NCBI GenBank assembly: GCA_017547845.1
Contig: JAFYNZ010000001.1
Coordinates: forward strand, 1 to 46,939
Length of the DNA stretch: 46,939 nucleotides
DNA from: Muribaculaceae bacterium
GTDB lineage: Bacteria > Bacteroidota > Bacteroidia > Bacteroidales > Muribaculaceae
Direction of reading: 5' to 3'
Shown here: positions 26,709-33,577 of the stretch, in pieces
Layout of the letters: every line of letters starts with the position of its first letter
Position numbering within the stretch: the stretch's first letter is position 1
Made by a program: the position numbers and the translations under genes
The notes under the pieces: generated by a model
The model's input: only the letters and a program-made list of their open reading frames with translations
Database searches by the model: none
Told to the model about the DNA's origin: nothing

Positions 26709-28604
26709 ATGAGTGACGTTATCAGACTTTTACCCGACTCGGTGGCTAATCAGATAGCTGCCGGAGAGGTGATACAGCGCCCGGCTTCTGTCGTAAAGGA
26801 GCTCGTGGAGAATGCTGTCGATGCGGGTGCAACAGAGATTAACATCTATATTAAGGATGCAGGTAGGACTTTGATTCAGGTTATTGACAACGGTAAAGGT
26901 ATGAGCGAGACAGATGCCCGACTGGCGTTTGAGCGTCATGCAACATCTAAAATCACCTCGGCCGACGACCTTTTTTCGCTTAGCACCATGGGTTTCAGAG
27001 GTGAAGCATTGCCATCAATCTGCGCTATCTCGCAAGTGGAGATTAAGACTCAGCGTGCTGAAGACAAGATGGGAACGCGTATCTTGATAAGCGGCTCAAA
27101 GGTGGAGCAACAAGAGCGTATGCTATGCTCAAAGGGCTGCAATATTATGGTCAAAAACATCTTCTACAATGTGCCGGCACGTCGCAAGTTTCTCAAGTCT
27201 GATACGGTTGAGTTGAGCAATATCATGCGTGAATTTGAGCGTTTGGCCCTTGTCAACTATGGCATACGCATGACCATCGATACAGGGGCAAAGACCTATG
27301 ACCTTCGTCCTGCAACCTTCAAGCAACGCATCGCCGACATTTGGAAAAACAATCTCAACATGCAACTTGTGCCTATCGATATCGACATATCGTTTGCCAA
27401 GATTGTCGGTTTCCTTTCCAAGCCGGAGTTTGCTCGTCGCCGCAATCCGTTGCAATATCTCATAGTAAATGGTCGCAATATGCGTCACCCCGGATTTCAC
27501 AAGGCTATCATGTCGGCCTATGAGGGATTGATAGCGACTGATACGCAGCCATGCTATTTTATACGTTTTGAGGTAGATCCTCGAAGCATCGACGTGAATA
27601 TACACCCGACCAAGAACGAGATAAAGTTTGAGAACGAAAACGAAATATGGAAGGTGCTTAATTTGCAAGTGAAGATGACCTTGGGTAGAAATGCCGCTAC
27701 GCCGCAGATAGACTTCACATCAGAGCCTATGCCATTCGACCCTGCTCGTTCGGGCGATTTCGTGAAAGCTCCGACCATAAATGTCGATACGACCTACAAT
27801 CCATTCAAAGCGGCTGCCGTGCCGACAATGCAAAGCGGTGGAGGCCCTGGAGGAGGTGGAGGTCGTGGCATCTCTGAAGCCTATCGTCCGACAAAGATTG
27901 ACCGGAATTGGGACACTCTCTATCAGACATATCTTAATGCCGCCAAAGATGAAGCGACCGATGCCGCCGATAAGCAGCCCGATAACTTAATCATCGAGAA
28001 GGAGGTGAAGCAAGATGCGCTGATGGACGATAGCATGGTGGCACCGTTGTCGATCCAATTGTTTGACAAGTTCTTGGTGACACCGTCGCACGAGGGTATG
28101 ATGATAATAGACCAATATCGAGCACATGTCAAGATATTATATGAGCAATACATTCGTAAAATCAGTGTCGGTCAGCAAGCTTCTCAGCGACTGATGTTTC
28201 CCGAAGTGCTGACATTGGATGCAACGCAGCAGTTGGTGTTGGAGGATATCGAAGACGAGTTGAGTCGTATGGGATTTTTGATAGAGTATGACGAAGAAAA
28301 TCGATGGAATATTCTTGGCGTGCCCTCAATGGTCGACAAGATAAATCCTGTCGATATTATCCTGCAGACTATCGATGTGATGAGAGAAGGCACTCACGAC
28401 GAAGTTGACCACTCCTTGGCTAAGCAGGTCGCTTTGATTATGGCCAAATCGGCTGCAATCAAGGGCGGGCAGGTACTGAATAGCGGAGAAATGGAGCATC
28501 TCATCGCCGAGCTCTTTTCATTGCCCGATCCGATGTACACCCCATCAGGCAAACCTATCTACAAAGTGATCTCAGAAGACAAAATCAGAGCATTGTTTGT
28601 CTAA
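26709..28604 (+). CDS. mutL: DNA mismatch repair protein MutL
   Basis: The 631-residue mismatch-repair matchmaker has an intact N-terminal GHKL ATPase: ELVENAVDAGAT (31-42), DNGKGM (60-65), ATSKI and GFRGEAL (95-101). A glycine-rich linker (GGGPGGGGGRG, about 377-387) joins it to the C-terminal dimer domain. The endonuclease motifs of many MutL proteins are degenerate: the DQHA(x)2E(x)4E site reads DQYRAHVKILYE, and the late cysteine/histidine motifs are SAAIKGGQ and YTPSGKPIYKV. It should therefore act without nicking activity, as far as the motifs tell. It is the last gene of the surA-lptA-like run, starting three bases after its neighbour. Confidence 0.97.
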   Translation: MSDVIRLLPDSVANQIAAGEVIQRPASVVKELVENAVDAGATEINIYIKDAGRTLIQVIDNGKGMSETDARLAFERHATSKITSADDLFSLSTMGFRGEALPSICAISQVEIKTQRAEDKMGTRILISGSKVEQQERMLCSKGCNIMVKNIFYNVPARRKFLKSDTVELSNIMREFERLALVNYGIRMTIDTGAKTYDLRPATFKQRIADIWKNNLNMQLVPIDIDISFAKIVGFLSKPEFARRRNPLQYLIVNGRNMRHPGFHKAIMSAYEGLIATDTQPCYFIRFEVDPRSIDVNIHPTKNEIKFENENEIWKVLNLQVKMTLGRNAATPQIDFTSEPMPFDPARSGDFVKAPTINVDTTYNPFKAAAVPTMQSGGGPGGGGGRGISEAYRPTKIDRNWDTLYQTYLNAAKDEATDAADKQPDNLIIEKEVKQDALMDDSMVAPLSIQLFDKFLVTPSHEGMMIIDQYRAHVKILYEQYIRKISVGQQASQRLMFPEVLTLDATQQLVLEDIEDELSRMGFLIEYDEENRWNILGVPSMVDKINPVDIILQTIDVMREGTHDEVDHSLAKQVALIMAKSAAIKGGQVLNSGEMEHLIAELFSLPDPMYTPSGKPIYKVISEDKIRALFV

Positions 28605-28630
28605 TAAGGTGACATTTATGGCCAAATAGG

Positions 28631-28671
28631 TGCAATAAATTTGTTGCAATGGATAATTTGAACTATATTTG
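28631..28671 (+). promoter_or_regulatory. promoter and candidate operator of the AraC gene
   Basis: TTTG (28640-28643), 20 bases, then TATATTTG (28664-28671), a full match. The -33 box sits in the middle of an 18-bp imperfect palindrome, TGCAATAAATTTGTTGCA (28631-28648; 16 of 18 positions symmetric). A regulator bound there would block the -33 box. Confidence 0.65.
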
Positions 28672-28689
28672 TAGTCAAAATTAGACATT

Positions 28690-29577
28690 ATGGCAAATTT
28701 GTTGAAATACGATATAGAGCTTCCTGAAAATGTGGAGCATATTTTGGCACAGGATTTATGGGTTTCCGACCAGTTTACTGCGCAATTGCTTGTATCGGTC
28801 ACCGACCCGATAAAGTTTTCCACCTACACATCTGTCTTTGTAAAGAAAGGGGAGTGTGAGTGTGAGCTTGACTTGATAAAATACAAGATTAAAGCACCAT
28901 GCATCTTGGGTATCAAGGAAAATCAAATCCTTCAGAAACTCTATGTCAGCGACGATTTCGAAGTGTCGTTTATGGTGATGTCAAAGCGACTGACCGATAG
29001 TATCTTCACGCTTATCAACACCTCTTCGATTTTTCCGTTGTTGAATCGTACGCAGGTGCTTAATCTGTTGCCCGAAGATATTATGAGTCTCAATGTGTTC
29101 TATGAATATGTGCGTGATCTCATCAGTCGCAACGACAAGGTGTATGGCTATCAGACACTGATATACTCTATGGCAGCCTTCTTCTATCGCGATGTGACAC
29201 GATATTTCAGCAGAATCGATGATGCGTTCTACACCACACAAGGTCGAATGTCTGACAGATTTATCTCATTGGTGCAAAAGAATTTCCGCTCGGAGCGTTT
29301 TCTGGATTTTTATGCCAACGAGATGTCGATTACTCCCAAACACTTGTCTCGCACAGTCAAGCAGCAGACCGGCTTCACGGCTGTGGAATGGATAGAGCGA
29401 TTTGTCATATTGGAGGCAAAAGTGATGCTTCGCTCGTCGAATATGACCATTCAGCAGATAGCCGATGAACTCAATTTTCCATCGCAATCCTTCTTTGGTA
29501 AATACTTCAAGAAAAGCGTAGGTGTGTCCCCTAAAGAATATCGCAACAACAGCAGTTCCGACCCCGTCGCCGAATAA
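28690..29577 (+). CDS. AraC-family transcriptional regulator
   Basis: The 295-residue protein has a C-terminal AraC-type double helix-turn-helix (about 190-285): RFLDFYANEMSITPKHLSRTVKQQTGFTAVEWIERFVILEAKVMLRSSNMTIQQIADELNFPSQSFFGKYFKKSVGVSPKEYR. The N-terminal part is a probable ligand-sensing cupin-like domain (about 20-120). It has no signal peptide. The ligand is not recognisable. The neighbour across a 278-base gap is a convergent nitroreductase gene, and the upstream mutL is unrelated. A palindrome overlaps its own -33 box, so it may control itself. Confidence 0.92.
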   Translation: MANLLKYDIELPENVEHILAQDLWVSDQFTAQLLVSVTDPIKFSTYTSVFVKKGECECELDLIKYKIKAPCILGIKENQILQKLYVSDDFEVSFMVMSKRLTDSIFTLINTSSIFPLLNRTQVLNLLPEDIMSLNVFYEYVRDLISRNDKVYGYQTLIYSMAAFFYRDVTRYFSRIDDAFYTTQGRMSDRFISLVQKNFRSERFLDFYANEMSITPKHLSRTVKQQTGFTAVEWIERFVILEAKVMLRSSNMTIQQIADELNFPSQSFFGKYFKKSVGVSPKEYRNNSSSDPVAE

Positions 29578-29734
29578 GAATAGGCAGATGTAGATGGTGT
29601 GAATAAGCCGGTTGGGACAAATAAAACGCGTAATACAGACATTTACATTGTAGAAGTAGCAGGCAGATCCTATAAGGTGTTAGCAAGATAAAACTACCGA
29701 TTTTGACCTATAAGTCGAAATCGAGTGAGGTAAA

Positions 29735-29781
29735 ATAAGAAAGCTCCCGCAGAGATGGTGTTGTCCGTCGGTCTGTGGGAG
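29735..29781 (-). terminator. terminator after the nitroreductase gene
   Basis: CTCCCGCAGA (29744-29753) pairs with TCTGTGGGAG (29772-29781) with one G-T pair. Read on minus, GCTTTCTTATTTT follows. The rest of 29578-29855 is AT-rich and holds nothing else I can name. Confidence 0.7.
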
Positions 29782-29855
29782 TTGTTGTATGGCGTTGAGT
29801 GGTTTTATCCACTTTTTATTGTGGTGGATTTATCTCTCAACTGTGATGCAGAATA

Positions 29856-30602
29856 TCAGATTTCAAAGCCTTGAGTGCGAATGAAGTCGAGGAAAATCTT
29901 GGAGAAAGTCTCATTGGCTTGCTTGGTGTAGCGCACGTCGGTGAAGACTTGAGCCAGAGTCTGCTTGCCATTTTCGGTTATGAACTTTTGGTTTGGCTCA
30001 AAATCATCTTTGGCTTTGTAGAGCTCCTTGATTTCTTGGTCGGAGCAGTCGTGGTATGTCTCGTTGTGGAGCACGGCTTCCAATGGCAAGCGTTCGCATT
30101 GCTCGGGCTCTGATGCCGGGTAACCCATGGTGATGCATGCGATGGGCACCACACGCTTGGGGAGCCGGAGGATTTCTGCTATCTGAGGAGCGTTGTAGGT
30201 GACGGTGCCGAGGTAGCATGTGCCGATGCCTTGCATTTCTGCGATGGTGACAATCTGCTGAGCAAACATCGTCGCGTCAAGCATTGCTGTGATGAACGAC
30301 TGGAAATTGTCGTACCCCGGCACTGCATCGCTGACTTCACACCATTTGACAAATCGATTGTAGTCGGCGCAGATGGTCAGCATCACTTGGCAACCCATTA
30401 CGGTCGGCTGATTGAAGTGAGTCGGAGCAAGACGTCGTTTCATCTCTTCGTCGCGTGTGGCAACTACGCTATATAGCTGCATGTTGCCTGTCGTAGGAGC
30501 GCGCATTGCTTGCTCGATTATGCTTTTGAGTGTCTCTTCAGAAATCGGTTTATCGGAGTAGGAACGCACTGTTCGGCGTTGATTGAAATAATTGTTTTCC
30601 AT
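29856..30602 (-). CDS. nitroreductase-family FMN oxidoreductase
   Basis: The 248-residue protein opens with NQRRTVRSYSDKPISEETLKSIIEQAMRAPTTGNMQLYSVV, the FMN-binding signature of the nitroreductase family (Arg-Ser pair, then a Pro-Thr-x-x-Asn loop). The middle has MLDATMFAQQIVTIAEMQGIGTCYLGTVTYN, the conserved G-x-G-x-C-x-L-G helix and strand. The late MGYPASEPEQCERLPLEAVLHNETY resembles NfsA-like enzymes. Members use NAD(P)H to reduce flavins, nitro compounds or quinones. The physiological substrate is unknown. It has its own full promoter and runs towards the AraC gene. Confidence 0.9.
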   Translation of the reverse strand: MENNYFNQRRTVRSYSDKPISEETLKSIIEQAMRAPTTGNMQLYSVVATRDEEMKRRLAPTHFNQPTVMGCQVMLTICADYNRFVKWCEVSDAVPGYDNFQSFITAMLDATMFAQQIVTIAEMQGIGTCYLGTVTYNAPQIAEILRLPKRVVPIACITMGYPASEPEQCERLPLEAVLHNETYHDCSDQEIKELYKAKDDFEPNQKFITENGKQTLAQVFTDVRYTKQANETFSKIFLDFIRTQGFEI

Positions 30603-30625
30603 ATATTATTCGTTTCGATTGTGTG

Positions 30626-30657
30626 CAAAGTTACTAAATAAAAGTTATATATGCAAA
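30626..30657 (-). promoter_or_regulatory. promoter for the nitroreductase gene
   Basis: On the minus strand TTTG (30657 down to 30654), 20 bases, then TAACTTTG (30633 down to 30626). The start codon is 24 bases downstream. Confidence 0.8.
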
Positions 30658-30710
30658 TGTTTTGAAAATTCTTTTTGGAAAACTTTTTGGATTTGTGAAA
30701 AACGTAACTC

Positions 30711-30750
30711 GCTGATAATCAGCAGATGTTGGAAAAGTTTTGGAAAACTT
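30711..30750. promoter_or_regulatory. inverted repeats upstream of nrdJ
   Basis: GCTGATAATCAGC (30711-30723) is a perfect inverted repeat with a one-base centre. AAGTTTTGGAAAACTT (30735-30750) has perfect seven-base arms around GG. The 13-mer TTTTGGAAAACTT occurs at 30673-30685 and again at 30738-30750. All lie just upstream of the nrdJ promoter and behind the nitroreductase promoter. Confidence 0.45.
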
Positions 30751-30781
30751 GCTTTTTGATGATAAAATTTTGGTGATATTT

Positions 30782-30812
30782 TTTGTAGGGTTAAAAAGTT
30801 GTTGTAACTTTG
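30782..30812 (+). promoter_or_regulatory. promoter for nrdJ
   Basis: TTTG (30782-30785), 19 bases, then TAACTTTG (30805-30812). The leader to the ATG at 30878 is about 59 bases and is too short for a cobalamin riboswitch. Confidence 0.78.
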
Positions 30813-30877
30813 CACCCCGGAAAATCAACCGACCACAAAATTGCTAATTAAACAAACAAACATATAGACAAAACAAA

Positions 30878-33421
30878 ATGGAAAATCAACAGAGAATTTA
30901 TACTTATGAAGAGGCTTACAAAGCATCTAAGGAGTATTTCAATGGCGACGAATTGGCTGCGAGAGTATGGGCAAGCAAGTATGCGTTGAAAGATTCGTTC
31001 GGCAACTTGTTTGAACAGACACCCGACGATATGCACCGTCGCATTGCGAAGGAGATATGCCGTATCGAAAACAATTATCCTAACCCAATGTCGGAGGATG
31101 AGGTGTTCGATCTTTTGAAAGACTTCCGTTATATCGTGCCTCAAGGTAGTCCTATGGCCGGTATCGGTAATAACTATCAAGTGGGTTCGCTTTCCAACTG
31201 TTTTGTAATCGGTCTTGACGGACAACCTGACTCTTACGGTGGTATCATCAAGATTGACGAGGAGCAAGTGCAATTGATGAAACGCAGAGGTGGCGTAGGT
31301 CACGACCTTTCTCACATCCGTCCGAAGGGTAGCCCTGTGAAGAACTCTGCTTTGACATCGACCGGTCTTGTTCCATTTATGGAGCGTTATAGTAATAGTA
31401 CGCGTGAAGTGGCTCAAGATGGACGTCGTGGCGCGTTGATGCTCTCTGTCAGCATTAAGCACCCTGATTCAGAAGCGTTCATCGATGCAAAGATGACTGA
31501 AGGCAAAGTGACAGGTGCAAACGTGTCAGTCAGAATCGACGATGCATTCATGCAAGCAGCTGTCGCAGGTACTCCATACCTCCAGACATATCCAGTCAAG
31601 TCTGAAAATCCACTATATACTAAGGAAATCGACGCTAAGGAATTGTGGGGAAAGATTGTTCACAATGCATGGAAGAGTGCAGAGCCGGGCGTATTGTTCT
31701 GGGATACAATCCAACGCGAGTCAGTGCCTGACTGCTATGCCGACCTTGGTTTTGAGACTATCTCTACCAACCCTTGCGGTGAAATTCCATTGTGTCCTTA
31801 CGATAGCTGTCGTCTTGTCGCTATCAACCTCTATAGCTATGTGAAGAATCCTTTCACCGACAAGGCTGAGTTTGATTTCGACTTGTTCCGTAAGCATGTG
31901 GGCAAGGCACAACGCATCATGGACGACATCATCGACCTCGAAATGGAGAAGATCGAGATGATTATCGCCAAGATTGCTACCGACCCTGAGACCGACGAAG
32001 TGAGAATGACCGAATTGCATCTCTGGGAAAAGATTCGCAACAAGACTCTCAAGGGTCGTCGCACAGGTTGCGGTACGACAGGCGAAGGCGATATGCTCGC
32101 AGCATTGGGTTATCGCTATGGTACGCCTGAAGCGACAGAGTTCTCTACTGAAGTGCACCGTCAACTCGCATTGGCTTACTACTCAGCATCTGTCGACATG
32201 GCAGAAGAGCGTGGCGCATTTGAAATCTATGATCCTGAACGTGAAAAGGATAACGTCTACATCAATCGTTTGAAAGAGTCTGACCCTGCTCTCTACGAAA
32301 GAATGTGCAAGGTGGGTCGTCGCAACATCGCTTGTCTTACAATCGCTCCGACAGGCACAACATCGTTGATGACTCAGACCACATCGGGCATCGAGCCGGT
32401 GTTCTTGCCTATCTATAAGCGTCGTCGAAAGGTGAATCCGAACGATACAGATGTGACTGTGGACTTTGTCGATGAAGTAGGTGACGCATTCGAAGAGTAT
32501 ATCGTCTACCACCACAAATTCCTCGAATGGATGCGCGTCAAAGGTCTTGAAGTCAAGAAAAATATGTCGGCCGACGAAATCGAAGAGTTGGTGAAGTTGT
32601 CTCCATATTATAAAGCGACAAGCAACGATGTCGACTGGATGGAAAAGGTGCGTATGCAGGGTTGTGTACAGAAGTGGGTCGACCACTCTATCAGCGTAAC
32701 AATCAACCTCCCGAGCGATGTTTCGGAAGAATTGGTGGGCAAGCTCTATGTCGAAGCATGGAAGGCAGGTTGCAAGGGCTGTACGGTCTATCGCGATGGT
32801 TCACGCAACAATGTGCTTGAGTCAGTCAAGAAAGAGTCTAAGCCTAAGACTGAATTGATTCACACACCTGATCACGTGGCTAAGCGTCCAAACGAATTGG
32901 TGGCTGACGTGGTGCGTTTCCAAAACAACAAGGAGAAGTGGATTGCATTCGTAGGTCTTATCGACGAAAAACCATACGAAATCTTCACCGGTCTTGCCGA
33001 TGACGAAGATGGTATCTTCTGCCCTAAGAGTGTAAACCGTGGTAAAATCATCAAGGCAATCGATGAGAATGGCAACAAGCGTTACGACTTCCAGTTTGTT
33101 AACAAGCGCGGTTATAAGACCACTATCGAAGGCCTTAGCGACAAGTTCAATCCAGAGTTTTGGAACTATGCTAAATTGATTTCGGGCGTATTGCGTTATG
33201 GCATGCCTATCGACCAAGTCTTGAAGCTTGTCGGCGCTCTCGAACTCGACTCGGAAAACATCAATACATGGAAGAACGGTGTCGAACGTGCATTGAAGAA
33301 ATACATGCCTAACGGCGCAGAAGCAAGCGGTCAGAAGTGTCCTAATTGTGGTGCAGAGTCACTCATCTATCAAGAGGGTTGCTTGATCTGCAAGTCTTGC
33401 GGTTCGTCTAAATGTGGTTGA
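30878..33421 (+). CDS. nrdJ: adenosylcobalamin-dependent ribonucleotide reductase (class II)
   Basis: The 847-residue enzyme converts ribonucleotides to deoxyribonucleotides using adenosylcobalamin to make the active-site thiyl radical. The first active cysteine is in SLSNCFVIG (about residue 108) and the radical cysteine in NPCGEIPLCPYDSCRL (about residue 300), with the glutamate of NPCGE. The TIM-barrel-like core runs to about 620 (APTGTTSLMTQTTSGIEPVF). A C-terminal extension ends in a zinc-ribbon-like CPNC...CKSCGSSKCG, which relays electrons in this subfamily. The N-terminus lacks an obvious ATP cone. No partner subunit is needed. Thioredoxin, a likely reductant, is at 17333. Strand, start and length are well supported. 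Confidence 0.94.
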   Translation: MENQQRIYTYEEAYKASKEYFNGDELAARVWASKYALKDSFGNLFEQTPDDMHRRIAKEICRIENNYPNPMSEDEVFDLLKDFRYIVPQGSPMAGIGNNYQVGSLSNCFVIGLDGQPDSYGGIIKIDEEQVQLMKRRGGVGHDLSHIRPKGSPVKNSALTSTGLVPFMERYSNSTREVAQDGRRGALMLSVSIKHPDSEAFIDAKMTEGKVTGANVSVRIDDAFMQAAVAGTPYLQTYPVKSENPLYTKEIDAKELWGKIVHNAWKSAEPGVLFWDTIQRESVPDCYADLGFETISTNPCGEIPLCPYDSCRLVAINLYSYVKNPFTDKAEFDFDLFRKHVGKAQRIMDDIIDLEMEKIEMIIAKIATDPETDEVRMTELHLWEKIRNKTLKGRRTGCGTTGEGDMLAALGYRYGTPEATEFSTEVHRQLALAYYSASVDMAEERGAFEIYDPEREKDNVYINRLKESDPALYERMCKVGRRNIACLTIAPTGTTSLMTQTTSGIEPVFLPIYKRRRKVNPNDTDVTVDFVDEVGDAFEEYIVYHHKFLEWMRVKGLEVKKNMSADEIEELVKLSPYYKATSNDVDWMEKVRMQGCVQKWVDHSISVTINLPSDVSEELVGKLYVEAWKAGCKGCTVYRDGSRNNVLESVKKESKPKTELIHTPDHVAKRPNELVADVVRFQNNKEKWIAFVGLIDEKPYEIFTGLADDEDGIFCPKSVNRGKIIKAIDENGNKRYDFQFVNKRGYKTTIEGLSDKFNPEFWNYAKLISGVLRYGMPIDQVLKLVGALELDSENINTWKNGVERALKKYMPNGAEASGQKCPNCGAESLIYQEGCLICKSCGSSKCG

Positions 33422-33476
33422 TATTTGCCATGAAGTAGAAAAACATGTTGTAAAACATATAAATAGAGACAAAAAA

Positions 33477-33510
33477 AGTCGCAAAGAGTCTTCTCTTTGT
33501 GGCTTTTTTT
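33477..33510 (+). terminator. terminator after nrdJ
   Basis: AGTCGCAAAGAG (33477-33488) pairs with CTCTTTGTGGCT (33493-33504), twelve pairs with G-T wobbles and a four-base loop, followed by a run of seven T. Confidence 0.9.
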
Positions 33511-33577
33511 ATGTAATTTTACCCCTTGAATAAAACCAACCGTAAAGCTAAATAAATTCTTAATAGTATTACTAAAT

